Shown one piece after another: positions 27,021 through 35,711 of a stretch of 64,000 nt of DNA. Source of the stretch: JBICHN01 sp043101845 (lineage in GTDB: Bacteria; Planctomycetota; Phycisphaerae; Phycisphaerales; UBA5793); assembly GCA_043101845.1 (NCBI GenBank), contig JBICHN010000011.1:1798001-1862000 (forward strand), in the 5' to 3' direction. A program made the position numbers and the translations under genes. The notes under the pieces were generated by a model that had not been told where the DNA came from, did not search any database, and worked only from the letters and a program-made list of their open reading frames with translations. Each line of letters opens with the position of its first letter. Position 1 is the stretch's first letter.

Positions 27021-28730
27021 CTACGCCGGAAGCGACTCGAGTTCGCGGCTGACTTCGGTGATGAGTCGTCGTACGGAGTCGCGTCCGAAATTGAATTCGG
27101 CGCCGGCGGCGTCGAAGAGCTCCGGCAACGGACGCGAGCCTCCCAGTGAAAGGCCGGCCTTGTATTGATCGATCGCTCGATCGGGATCGTCGCGATAGTT
27201 CAACCAGATCTGCAGGGCGCCGAGCTGCGCGATGCCGTACTCGATGTAATAGAACGGCACGCCGAAGAGGTGCAGTTGACGCTGCCAGCTGCGTGCGTGA
27301 TACTCTTCGAAGCCTGACCAGTCGACCTCCGGTCCGAATCGCGCGTCGAGCGCCAGCCACGCGTCGCGGCGCTCATCACGCGAATGTCCGACGCGGGTGT
27401 ACAACCAGTGTTGAAACGCGTCGATCTGCGCGATCCACGGAAGTGACTGCACGATGGATTCGAGGTGGCGCCGTCGAGCGCGCTCGGCGTCTTCCGTCGT
27501 GAAGAACTCGTCAAGAAACTGGTGCGCGGTCAACTCCATGCTCATTGAGGCGACCTCAGCGAATTCCGTCGGCGCCTCGCGATAGTGCAGCAGGGGCTGA
27601 TCAGCGCACAGCATGGAATGGAACGCGTGCCCACCCTCGTGAAGCAGCGTCTCGACATCGCGCGAGAGGCCAGCTGCGTTCATGAAGATGAAAGGCTTCC
27701 GCGAGCGGTCGCGCTGGTACTGATATCCGCCCGGCGCTTTGCCCTTTCGCGAATCGAGGTCGAGGCAACCGGGTTCGCGCAGCCGGCTGAAGAGCTTGCC
27801 GAGCCCGGGATCCATGCGACCAAAGATCCGCTCGGTCCCATCGACGAGATCGTCCGCGTCCTCGAACGGCCGGAGCGGAGGCCGCCCCCGGGCATCCACC
27901 ACGAGATCCCACGGCTTGAGATCATCGACTCCGAGCAGTTCCCGTCGTTGCCGGTTCAGTTCGCGATAGAGCGGCGTGATCTCCTGTTCGCACGCGTCGT
28001 GAAACCGGATGCAATCCGCCGGCGTGTAGTCAAAGCGGCGCATCTTGCGAAACATGTAATCGCGGTAATTCTCGAACCCGGCGTTCTCCGCGACCCGCTG
28101 ACGCGTCATGAGCATTCGGTCGAAGATCGATTCGATGCGATCCGCGTCGTCGAGCCGCCGCGAGGCGATCTTCGTCCAGGCTGTCTCCCGCGTCTCACGG
28201 TCCGTCTCTTCGAGATAGCGACTCATCTGCGCCAGCGTCCGCTCCCTGCCGTCGAAGTCGCAGGTCATGGCGCCGCAGATCTCGTTGTATTCCTGATCGA
28301 GTTTCGAGAGTTCGGTCTCGAGAGGGACATTCTCTTCGCGGTAGATCATCACCTCGACCTCGAGGTCGCGGTTGAGGACGCGGAACTGTTCCTCGTCGAG
28401 ATCGGCCCGGGCTGAACACTTCACGAAGCGCTCATTGAGCCGGAAAATCATCGGCTTGACGCGGGGCTCAATCTCGTCGACGAATCGCAGGTACTCGGCC
28501 TTCGCCGCCTCGTCATCGGTATGACAGGTCATCGCGATGTACCGGTCGGCGAGAGCCTCGCTGATGGCCGCCTCGAGCTCGCTTCGATCGACGAGCCAGC
28601 GCTCGAGATCAGACGCCGACTCGAGCGGTCGCTCCAGGAGGTCGTCGAAGAGCGGAGCAAGCTGGCTCCAATCGCCCGCGTCGAGATCAGCGGGTACCAG
28701 CGGGGATGACGGCGGAAGTGTTCGATCCAT
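27021..28730 (-). CDS. M3-family oligoendopeptidase (copy 1 of a tandem pair)
   Basis: The 569-aa paralogue of the next gene is similar along its whole length. The zinc motif reads HEGGH (VETLLHEGGHAFHSML) rather than HEAGH, and the downstream Glu helix is EFAEVASMSMELTA. The C-termini are nearly superimposable (IEYGIAQLGALQIWLNY, YKAGLSLGGSRPLPELF). I chose MDRTLPPSS as the start (28730). It is probably a cytoplasmic oligopeptide-degrading enzyme and the first gene of the pair. Confidence 0.9.
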   Translation of the reverse strand: MDRTLPPSSPLVPADLDAGDWSQLAPLFDDLLERPLESASDLERWLVDRSELEAAISEALADRYIAMTCHTDDEAAKAEYLRFVDEIEPRVKPMIFRLNERFVKCSARADLDEEQFRVLNRDLEVEVMIYREENVPLETELSKLDQEYNEICGAMTCDFDGRERTLAQMSRYLEETDRETRETAWTKIASRRLDDADRIESIFDRMLMTRQRVAENAGFENYRDYMFRKMRRFDYTPADCIRFHDACEQEITPLYRELNRQRRELLGVDDLKPWDLVVDARGRPPLRPFEDADDLVDGTERIFGRMDPGLGKLFSRLREPGCLDLDSRKGKAPGGYQYQRDRSRKPFIFMNAAGLSRDVETLLHEGGHAFHSMLCADQPLLHYREAPTEFAEVASMSMELTAHQFLDEFFTTEDAERARRRHLESIVQSLPWIAQIDAFQHWLYTRVGHSRDERRDAWLALDARFGPEVDWSGFEEYHARSWQRQLHLFGVPFYYIEYGIAQLGALQIWLNYRDDPDRAIDQYKAGLSLGGSRPLPELFDAAGAEFNFGRDSVRRLITEVSRELESLPA

Positions 28731-28909
28731 CGACAGGCCTGCCCCGGTCGAGTGTTCCAAATGACGGCGATTCTTGGAGCAAACAATAGCCGAACACGAC
28801 CTCGCCGTCACCGTCCGACTCCGATCGAATTCCGACATGACAACCGCCGCCGAGGCGGTCATTCTTACTCTGAACGAAACCGCGGGCGTGTGACCCCCAA
28901 TAAGAAAGG

Positions 28910-28938
28910 GGACGGAGGACGGCGCCCCCGCTCCGTCC
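28910..28938 (+). promoter_or_regulatory. Hairpin in the leader of the small membrane-protein gene
   Basis: GGACGGAG (28910-28917) and CTCCGTCC (28931-28938) form a perfect 8-bp stem around a 13-nt loop. It ends 21 nt before the ATG at 28960, just ahead of the GGGAG ribosome site, so it could modulate translation or protect the message. No U-run follows. Confidence 0.4.
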
Positions 28939-28959
28939 GAAGACCGGGAGAGCAAAGCG

Positions 28960-29202
28960 ATGACTGAGTTTGAACAAGTTCTGCAGTTGTTGGACCGTCA
29001 CGAGGAAGTTCTGGTCCTCGGTGGACTCGGCGCCGTCGCCATCGTCGCCATTCTCCTCGGAACGGTTCGGTCGATTCTCAAGACCGCGATCCGCGAGCGC
29101 TCGCGGCGGGACATCGCCGCATATGTCGCCGAGGGTTCGATGACTCCGGAGCAGGGCGAGCGCCTACTTCGCGCCGAGACGGATGAGAAGTCCTGCTGCT
29201 AG
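28960..29202 (+). CDS. Small single-pass membrane protein
   Basis: The 80-aa protein has one transmembrane segment (LVLGGLGAVAIVAILLGTV) followed by a basic stretch and a short helical hairpin, RRDIAAYVAEGSMTPEQGER, resembling SHOCT-like oligomerisation motifs. It ends in Cys-Cys. GGGAG precedes the ATG. It is oriented away from the M3 peptidases. Function is unknown. Confidence 0.7.
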   Translation: MTEFEQVLQLLDRHEEVLVLGGLGAVAIVAILLGTVRSILKTAIRERSRRDIAAYVAEGSMTPEQGERLLRAETDEKSCC

Positions 29203-29226
29203 TAGCCCATCGCATGTGACCGGCGT

Positions 29227-29634
29227 CTACATGAGCAGGTCGACGAGGCGCCCGGACGGCGAAAGCGACCGATAGATGAACAGAATCTCGCGTTCGGTGA
29301 TGCGTCGGGGCGCCGGCGAGGCGGCTTCTTCTTCCATCCGAATCGCATAGAGCGGGGCGTCAGACTCCTTCGATTCTCCGCGCGCCGCTCGTTCAAGATC
29401 AGCGAGTTCCGCGTGGAGCGCTGCAAGGCGCCACTCGGCAGCGAACTCGGCGCCAAGAAGCCAACTGATTTCGAGTCGCCGGGCCGGCGAGAGATCGCTC
29501 TCCGTTTCACAGCGGTCGCGACCACACTCCGAATCATGTGCCGATGCGGCACATGCGAGCCCGTCAGTCTCTGGATTCGTGACAATCCCGAGCAGAACCG
29601 CGCCGCGGTCAAATGTCGAATCTTCGATTCTCAT
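29227..29634 (-). CDS. Hypothetical protein
   Basis: I favour a start at MRIEDSTFDRG (29634), giving 135 aa; the frame extends 44 codons further upstream in less protein-like sequence. It contains a Cys-rich patch (LACAASAHDSECGRDRC), an amphipathic helix LLGAEFAAEWRLAALHAELA and a C-terminal PRRITEREILFIYRSL segment. I recognise no family. It converges on the small membrane-protein gene. Coding status is supported mainly by the helical central part. Confidence 0.5.
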   Translation of the reverse strand: MRIEDSTFDRGAVLLGIVTNPETDGLACAASAHDSECGRDRCETESDLSPARRLEISWLLGAEFAAEWRLAALHAELADLERAARGESKESDAPLYAIRMEEEAASPAPRRITEREILFIYRSLSPSGRLVDLLM

Positions 29635-29808
29635 ACGCTTCTGAAGAGCGTGGGAGGCGCCACTCGACCTCCGCTCCGAAGCGACCGATAATCGGCGGCT
29701 TGCGCGGACACTTCGCGGACCGGACGAGCCGACCGCGTCGATCAGAAAGTCCGGACACGACGCCATGTCGCCGATTCACCACATTGACCGGGGAGCCAGC
29801 GCGACACC

Positions 29809-30885
29809 ATGCTTCGGACCGACGATCTCGATTACGAATTGCCAGACCGACTCATCGCTACGCGGCCCGCGGACCGTCGAGACGATGCCCGCCTCCTCGT
29901 GATGCGGCGCCAGAGGGACGAAATCGAACACAGGCGCGTGCGCGATCTTCCAGATCTCCTCGGGGACAAGGATGCGGTCGTCGTCAACGACACGAGGGTG
30001 GCGCCTGCGCGTCTGGTGGGGCGTCGCGCCGATACCGGTGGTCGGATCGAAGGGCTCTACCTCGCCCGCCGGGAGGCGTCGCGATGGGAGTGCCTTCTCA
30101 AGTCGAACGGCCGTCTTCGACCCGGTCTGGTCATCGACCTGCAGGCGCCGGATGGCGGGCCCAGCGGTGTGTCACTGGAGCTCGAGTCGCGAAGCGACGC
30201 CGCATGGCTTGTGCATGTCAAGGCGCCGGCCGATGGCCCCACCGCGCTCGAACGAGCCGGCCACACGCCTTTGCCACCATACATCGTCAAGGCGCGATCC
30301 CGACAGGCGGGACTCAACCAGTTGACGGACCGTGAAGATCGCGAGCGCTACCAGACCGTCTACGCCGGGAGGGAGGGCGCCGTCGCCGCTCCGACCGCCG
30401 GGCTGCACTTCACGAGCGAGCTCATGGCGCGGCTCTCTGACCGTGGCGTGGCGCTCGGCCGCGTTACGCTGCATGTCGGCGCCGGAACATTCAAGCCAGT
30501 CGATGCGGAGTTCGTCGACGAGCACCCAATGCATGCCGAGTGGTACGAAGCCCCGGCGGAGACCGCGGAACTCGTCCGCCGGACGCGCGTCGCAGGCGGC
30601 CGGGTTATCGCCGTCGGGACCACCACCGTCCGAACGCTCGAGTCGCTACCCGATCCCCTGCCTTCCGTCACGACTTCCGGCGAGACCCGACTGCTCATCA
30701 CGCCAGGCTACGAATTCCGGTTCGTCGATGGGCTTATGACGAACTTTCACCTTCCGCGGTCGACGCTGCTTGCCCTCGTCGGGGCCATGGTGGGGGTCGA
30801 CCGGCTCCTTGCAGCCTACAGGGAAGCCATCGCCCGTGAGTATCGCTTCTACTCATACGGCGATGCGATGCTCATCCTTCCGTGA
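29809..30885 (+). CDS. queA: S-adenosylmethionine:tRNA ribosyltransferase-isomerase
   Basis: It makes epoxyqueuosine in tRNA from preQ1-tRNA and S-adenosylmethionine. The 358-aa protein carries the family signatures: DYELPDRLIATRPADRRDDA, VVVNDTRVAPARLVG, the YQTVYA and APTAGLHFT active-site region, LHVGAGTFKPVDAE, and the C-terminal LMTNFHLPRSTLLALVGA. It is complete. No tgt or other queuosine gene is visible beside it. Confidence 0.96.
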   Translation: MLRTDDLDYELPDRLIATRPADRRDDARLLVMRRQRDEIEHRRVRDLPDLLGDKDAVVVNDTRVAPARLVGRRADTGGRIEGLYLARREASRWECLLKSNGRLRPGLVIDLQAPDGGPSGVSLELESRSDAAWLVHVKAPADGPTALERAGHTPLPPYIVKARSRQAGLNQLTDREDRERYQTVYAGREGAVAAPTAGLHFTSELMARLSDRGVALGRVTLHVGAGTFKPVDAEFVDEHPMHAEWYEAPAETAELVRRTRVAGGRVIAVGTTTVRTLESLPDPLPSVTTSGETRLLITPGYEFRFVDGLMTNFHLPRSTLLALVGAMVGVDRLLAAYREAIAREYRFYSYGDAMLILP

Positions 30886-31040
30886 CCCCGGGGAGTGGTG
30901 AATTGAGGGGGTTTTTGCGTTTCGCTTTGATGAATGCGAACCGCCCCCGCCGATGTCATCGTCTATACTCGTAGGAGCAGGCTCGGCGCGGCCCCGGACC
31001 CGCCCGCACGCGTGCCAATCGACTTTTTGTGTCCGGGATC

Positions 31041-31046
31041 GAGGAG
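31041..31046 (+). promoter_or_regulatory. Shine-Dalgarno GAGGAG that points to an AUA start for infC
   Basis: GAGGAG is followed by 8 nt and then ATA at 31055. The first in-frame ATG of the conserved region (31088) has no ribosome site. The strong site decides the start in favour of the rare codon. Confidence 0.65.
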
Positions 31047-31054
31047 AACGACCC

Positions 31055-31678
31055 ATAGCTCGCCGACGATTCATCAGCAGCCGGGAAATGTCAGTTCAGC
31101 GAACGCGCGTCAACGACATGATCCGCATCAGTCCTTTGCGGGTCATCGGCCCGGACAACGAGCAGCTCGGAGTCATCGAGCTGGACGAAGCGAAACGACT
31201 CGCACGGGAAGCCGGCCTCGACCTCGTTGAGGTATCGCCCGATTCACGGCCCCCGGTCTGCAAGATCATGGACTACGGGAAATACAAGTACCAGTTGTCC
31301 AAGAAGGAACAGAAGCAGCGAGCCGGATCCAAGAAGAGCGAGTTGAAGGAAGTTCGACTCGGCCGCTCCCTTCGTATCGATCCCCACGATGTGGAATTGC
31401 GTCTCGACAAGGCGCGCGAATTCATTCTCGAGGGGCACAAGGTGCAGTTCGTGCAGCCGATACAAGGCCGCGAAATGCAGCACAAGCACATGGGTGTCGA
31501 GCGTCTTCGCGAGATCGAGGAGAAGTTCAAGGATATCGCGAAGTGTGAGATGCCCGCGCGACTCAATGGTCGCCGCGCGATGATGATCCTCGCCCCCGAC
31601 AAGGCGAAGATCCAGCAGGCGAAGCGATCGGCTCCAAAGGAGACCGTCGCTGAAAAGGCCAGCGTCGGTGATGACTGA
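31055..31678 (+). CDS. infC: Translation initiation factor IF-3, apparent AUA start
   Basis: IF-3 binds the 30S subunit and checks start codon and initiator tRNA. The protein has the N-domain RVNDMIRISPLRVIGPDNEQ, the linker DYGKYKYQLSKKEQKQR and the C-domain (KEVRLGRSLRIDPHDVELRL, KVQFVQPIQGREMQHKHMG). The predicted start is ATA 31055 behind GAGGAG, giving 207 aa that begin ARRRFISSREM after the initiator. infC commonly uses AUU, AUC or AUA as an IF-3-sensed autoregulatory start. The rpmI and rplT genes that usually follow infC are absent. TATACT at 30964 is a possible -10 box. Confidence 0.93.
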   Translation: MARRRFISSREMSVQRTRVNDMIRISPLRVIGPDNEQLGVIELDEAKRLAREAGLDLVEVSPDSRPPVCKIMDYGKYKYQLSKKEQKQRAGSKKSELKEVRLGRSLRIDPHDVELRLDKAREFILEGHKVQFVQPIQGREMQHKHMGVERLREIEEKFKDIAKCEMPARLNGRRAMMILAPDKAKIQQAKRSAPKETVAEKASVGDD

Positions 31679-31705
31679 GTCCGCAAGGTGACTGACTGAT
31701 CGTCC

Positions 31706-31727
31706 GCCGGAAACTCTTCCGGCTTTG
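31706..31727 (+). terminator. Probable terminator after infC
   Basis: GCCGGAA / TTCCGGC (7-bp perfect stem, ACTC loop) is followed by only TTTG. A second inverted repeat, GCAGCGG (31752-31758) and CCGCTGC (31782-31788), is followed by AATCGTTTTG and may add to termination. Confidence 0.5.
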
Positions 31728-31893
31728 CGAATTCGAAGCATGACGGAGACCGCAGCGGCGATGTCATTCTGCGCCCGGTTTCCGCTGCAATCGTTTTGCG
31801 TCTCTTTCGTTTGAAGTTTGCCCGGGCGGCGCGTAACGAGCCGATAGAAATTCCGAAAGAGAGGTCGACGGAGCCTCTGAACGATGATGTTCG

Positions 31894-32676
31894 ATGCTCG
31901 TGGAGAATCCCGTCGTGGCGCGTTTTGCATTCATCTCGGACATTCACAGCAATCTGCCGGCCTTCGAAGCCGTGCTTACGGAAATCGAACGCATCGGGGT
32001 CGATACGATCATCTGCCTCGGTGATGTCGTGGGTTACGGTCCGCATCCCGTCGAATGTCTCGAACTCGTCCGCAAGCGCTGCGATTTCTGCGTGCAGGGG
32101 AATCACGACCTCGCGGTGATCGATGAACTCGAAGCCGGCCGATTCAATCTCGCGGCGCGAATGGGCATCGAATACACCCGCGATGTCATCCGCGAGGAGC
32201 ATGCGCGGCAGATCGCGGAGATGCCGTTCATCGGTGACCTGGACGAAGTGACGGTATGTCACGCGTCGCCCGATCCGAACGCCCCTACCGACTACATCCA
32301 TGACCAGACGGTCGCGGCAGGCGCGTTCGGAGGGTTCGACTCCCCCTGCCTCATCGTCGGGCACACGCATGTGCCCGCCGCGTTCGCGACCCGCGACATG
32401 GGATATGCGACCGTCGAGCCCAAGGATGTCTCACTCGCGTTCCTCCCGCCCGCCTCGGCGCTCAAACTCAATCCCGAGTTCCGATACATTCTGAATCCCG
32501 GCAGCGTCGGTCAGCCGCGCGACGGAAACCCCGATGCAAGTTTCGCGATCCTCGAACCGGACTCGCGAACCTTCTCCGTCCATCGGGTGCCCTACAACAT
32601 CGCGGCGACGCAACAGGCGATGCGCGAGGTCGGTCTTCCCGACATGCTCGCGCAGCGACTGCGACTCGGCGCCTGA
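31894..32676 (+). CDS. Calcineurin-like metallophosphoesterase (YfcE/MJ0936-like)
   Basis: The 260-aa protein has the full metal-site series: FISDIHSN, CLGDVVGYGPHPVECLELV, VQGNHDLAVI, VCHASPDP and LIVGHTHVPAAF, then NPGSVGQPRDGN. These are hallmarks of small phosphodiesterases acting on bis-p-nitrophenyl phosphate-type substrates. The ATG 31894 is used here; a GTG at 31915 just before ARFAFISD is an alternative. The natural substrate is unknown. Confidence 0.88.
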   Translation: MLVENPVVARFAFISDIHSNLPAFEAVLTEIERIGVDTIICLGDVVGYGPHPVECLELVRKRCDFCVQGNHDLAVIDELEAGRFNLAARMGIEYTRDVIREEHARQIAEMPFIGDLDEVTVCHASPDPNAPTDYIHDQTVAAGAFGGFDSPCLIVGHTHVPAAFATRDMGYATVEPKDVSLAFLPPASALKLNPEFRYILNPGSVGQPRDGNPDASFAILEPDSRTFSVHRVPYNIAATQQAMREVGLPDMLAQRLRLGA

Positions 32677-32677
32677 T

Positions 32678-33868
32678 CTACACCGATGCCAGGTCCGCGC
32701 AATCCGTCGCGTGTTCCGTCTCGCGAAGTGCGATGGATGCCGCCCTCGAGAGATCATCGAGCAGATCATTCGCGTCTTCAATGCCGATTGAGAGTCGAAC
32801 GAGGTCCTCGGGCAGTTGGCGGCGGTTTCGAACGGACTCCGGAATACTCGCGTGCGACATCCGGCAAGGGAGACTCGCGAGCGAGCACACGCTGCCGAAG
32901 CTCACCGTGATCGAGAAGAGTTCGAGCGCTTCAACGAATCGGCGCGAGGTTTCGTAATCGCCCGTCTCGAACGCAAGCACGGATCCGGCCCCGGTGGCCT
33001 GTGCAATCAGCAACTCGTGTCCCGGGCTCCCTGGAAGCCCCGCGTAGTTCACCCGTCGCACCCAAGGCTGCGCAGCAAGGAATTCCGCGATGACGCGGGT
33101 GTTCGCTTCCTGTCGATCCATCCGAACGCCGAGAGTCCGCAAGCCTCGCTGGAGCAACCACGCTTCGAAGGGCGCGAGTCCCGTCCCTTCCGCATTCAGG
33201 ATGAACTCGAGTCGCTCCGCGATCACCGGATCGTTGGTGAGTACGAGGCCGGCGGTAAGATCCGCATGACCGGACAGGAATTTGGTCGCCGAATGCACCA
33301 CGAGATCAGCGCCGAGATCAAGCGGCCGCTGCCGATATGGGGACAACATCGTGTTGTCGACGGCGACCCGCGCCCCGGCCCGTTTCGCCAGCGTAGAGAT
33401 GGCGCGGGTATCAATGACGCGATGGAGCGGGTTGGTCGGTGACTCGAAAAGGACGAGCCGCGCGGGCTTGCTCAGGGCGCGTCGCGCGATCTCGAGCTGG
33501 TCGAGATCGACATACTCGACGGTGACACCCTGTGGCTCAACGATCTCGCTGAGCAGTCGATAGGCCCCTCCATAGAGATCAGTCGACGCTACGATCCGCT
33601 CGCCCGGCCGGACGAGCCGAGTCACTGCGGCCAGCGCCGCCATTCCGCTCCCGAACGCAAGCCCGTGCGAAGCATTCTCGAGGGTGGCGACGGCGCGTTC
33701 GAGGTTCGCCCGCGTCGGGTTGCCACTCCGTGAGTAGTCGAATTCGCCGAACGATTCGGCGGACTGTTGCGCGAAGGTCGCGGTCTGGTAGATCGGTGGA
33801 GACGAAGCCCGATATGGGTCCTCGACCCGATCGCGATCACCGCGCGCGATTCTCGTTAGCGGACGCAT
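32678..33868 (-). CDS. Cys/Met-metabolism PLP enzyme (cystathionine lyase/synthase type), operon gene 3
   Basis: The 396-aa fold-type I PLP enzyme has YQTATFAQ, YSRSGNPTRANLE, STDLYGGAYRL, FESPTNPLHRVID and the PLP Lys in HSATKFLSGHADL. This family includes cystathionine beta-lyase, gamma-synthase and gamma-lyase, which cannot be separated by eye. Its start overlaps the stop of the aspartokinase-homoserine dehydrogenase gene by 13 bp. As gene 3 behind another family member and the fusion enzyme, a cystathionine beta-lyase (MetC) role is the most economical guess. Confidence 0.88.
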   Translation of the reverse strand: MRPLTRIARGDRDRVEDPYRASSPPIYQTATFAQQSAESFGEFDYSRSGNPTRANLERAVATLENASHGLAFGSGMAALAAVTRLVRPGERIVASTDLYGGAYRLLSEIVEPQGVTVEYVDLDQLEIARRALSKPARLVLFESPTNPLHRVIDTRAISTLAKRAGARVAVDNTMLSPYRQRPLDLGADLVVHSATKFLSGHADLTAGLVLTNDPVIAERLEFILNAEGTGLAPFEAWLLQRGLRTLGVRMDRQEANTRVIAEFLAAQPWVRRVNYAGLPGSPGHELLIAQATGAGSVLAFETGDYETSRRFVEALELFSITVSFGSVCSLASLPCRMSHASIPESVRNRRQLPEDLVRLSIGIEDANDLLDDLSRAASIALRETEHATDCADLASV

Positions 33869-35664
33869 GCCGCGACCTCCCCTTCTTGAGTCAGGAGCGA
33901 CCTCAGATCGGATAGAGTCGATTCATGGCGACTCCATCCATCGCCAATGCCGGATTGGAGTTGTCGTCGGACATCCTCGATGTCCGCAAAGACCGCCGCG
34001 CTCGTCGGCCTTCTCCCGGCGCCTCGTCCCGTGACGCTGAACACTTCATCCCCGGCGGTACGAAGGACTGCGGTGGTCCACTCGCCGCCAAGCCGCGCAA
34101 GTGGATTCGTCCGCGCGATCGCTCGGGGTGAAACATGAATCGACGGCTCATCCGACTCTTCCACGATGGTGGCGACGAGTCGTACGCGCTCGTCCCGCTG
34201 ATAGGCGCGGCGAACCTCGGCGATGTCAATCGATTCAAGTCCGGAGCGAACGATTCGATCAGGATCTACCCATACGCCGAATGACGCTTCCGCGAGAATC
34301 GCCGCTTTGTAGGCTAGGTCGAGGCCGGAGAGATCATCGGTCGGGTCGAACTCGGTGAATCCCCGTTCGCGGGCGATCTCCGTCGCGTCCTCGACGGAGC
34401 ATCCCGAACCGATCCGATCGAAAATGAAACTCGTCGCTCCGTTCACGGCGGCGTCGATGCGTTGCAGTCTCGTCCGGGTGACAAGCCTTCGCACGGTCTC
34501 GAGCACCGGTGTTGCGCCGCCGACGGCGGCGGAGTATGCGAACGGAGCGCTGCGACGCCGGGCGACGGTGGAGAGGACGGAGCCGAACTTCGCGACCACC
34601 GCCTTGTTCGCAGTGACGACACCGATGCCGTGCGAAAGCGCCCCGCCAACCAGTTCGGTCGCCGGCGACAGGCCGCCGATGGCCTCGACGACAAGATCAA
34701 GCCCGCGTCGAATCAACGCCTCGGCATCAGTTGTCAGGAGACGCTCTGGAATCGCCGATGCGACATGCCTCGTCGGCTCCCGGATCGCGATTCCGACGAC
34801 TTCGTACCGATCCGGAGCCGAGTTCAAGAGCTCGTAGACACCGCGGCCGACGACGCCACAGCCGAGAAGCGCTACTCGTATCGGGCGATTCAACGGACTG
34901 TCGGACGACTTGAGATCGAGTCGCGTGGGGCCTGGTCCAACCTGCGTAGGCGCCCGGTCGCCGAGTCCACCCACTTCAAACCGCAATCGGTGTCGGAACG
35001 CGTAAAGAGCCGCCTTCGACTGCAGAATCTCACCACTCAGGCGAGTCGCGTCCTCCCAGGAGACTGAGACGAACCGCCCGGGACGCGACCCATGCGCGCC
35101 GCGCGGATCGGCCTCGTAGAGACCATCGACATCCTTGAGGAGAATGCAGCGGCGGGCGTCGAGCGCGTGAGTCAGCAGAACCGCGGTCAAGTCGGAGCCG
35201 CCCCGCCCGAAGGTGGCCACGGATCCGTCCTCCTCGTGTACACCGAGGAAACCAGGGACCACGACCACGGGACTCGTTGCGAGCCGTCGTCGCAACGGCT
35301 GAACATCGACTCCTGACGGCGTTCCATCGAGGTGATCACCGCGAACCCGGATACCGAGTTCGCGCGCGTCCATGCCGACCGCATCAATCCCGATGCGGTC
35401 GAGGGCGAGCGTCAGTCGAGCGACAGACTCGTGTTCGCCACAGGCCAGCGCCGCGGCGATCCGTGAGGACGAGTCGCATTCGCCATTCCGCAATACGCCG
35501 GCAAAGAGCTCATTCGTGCGTCCTTCGAGCGCCGACACCACGACGACAAGCTGAGTGCCCTCTCGAACGAACTTGTAAATGTGATGGGCGACGCGCTCGA
35601 CATCCCGATCGTCTTGAAGCACAGATCCGCCGAACTTCAGGATGATGATTGATTCCTGATTCAC
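33856..35664 (-). CDS. Fused aspartate kinase-homoserine dehydrogenase lacking ACT domains
   Basis: Residues 1-250 are an aspartokinase catalytic domain (LKFGGSVLQDD, FGRGGSDLTAVLL, LLKDVDGLYEADPR). Residues 262-602 are homoserine dehydrogenase (VALLGCGVVGRGVYELL, VVTANKAVVAKFG, AAVNGATSFIFDRI, DDLSGLDLAYKAAILAEASF). The linker is only about 10 residues, so the paired ACT domains of enterobacterial ThrA/MetL (about 810-820 aa) are missing and the total is 602 aa. The enzyme supplies homoserine for methionine and threonine. It may be insensitive to feedback; that is inference. It sits between two trans-sulfuration-family genes, like metB-metL. Confidence 0.93.
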   Translation of the reverse strand: MNQESIIILKFGGSVLQDDRDVERVAHHIYKFVREGTQLVVVVSALEGRTNELFAGVLRNGECDSSSRIAAALACGEHESVARLTLALDRIGIDAVGMDARELGIRVRGDHLDGTPSGVDVQPLRRRLATSPVVVVPGFLGVHEEDGSVATFGRGGSDLTAVLLTHALDARRCILLKDVDGLYEADPRGAHGSRPGRFVSVSWEDATRLSGEILQSKAALYAFRHRLRFEVGGLGDRAPTQVGPGPTRLDLKSSDSPLNRPIRVALLGCGVVGRGVYELLNSAPDRYEVVGIAIREPTRHVASAIPERLLTTDAEALIRRGLDLVVEAIGGLSPATELVGGALSHGIGVVTANKAVVAKFGSVLSTVARRRSAPFAYSAAVGGATPVLETVRRLVTRTRLQRIDAAVNGATSFIFDRIGSGCSVEDATEIARERGFTEFDPTDDLSGLDLAYKAAILAEASFGVWVDPDRIVRSGLESIDIAEVRRAYQRDERVRLVATIVEESDEPSIHVSPRAIARTNPLARLGGEWTTAVLRTAGDEVFSVTGRGAGRRPTSAAVFADIEDVRRQLQSGIGDGWSRHESTLSDLRSLLTQEGEVAACVR

Positions 35665-35711
35665 TGCAGTGTTCCCTTTCCCTTTTCACCGGCGTATCGC
35701 TCGGAGCTCGT

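Noticed and set aside
25855..27168. Long open frame antisense to the M3 peptidases
   Set aside because: Its residues mirror the antisense of a conserved peptidase and it has no recognisable domain.
30886..30935. Terminator after queA (ACCCC ... GGGGT then TTTT)
   Set aside because: The stem is only 5 bp with a long loop, so it is not strong enough to call.
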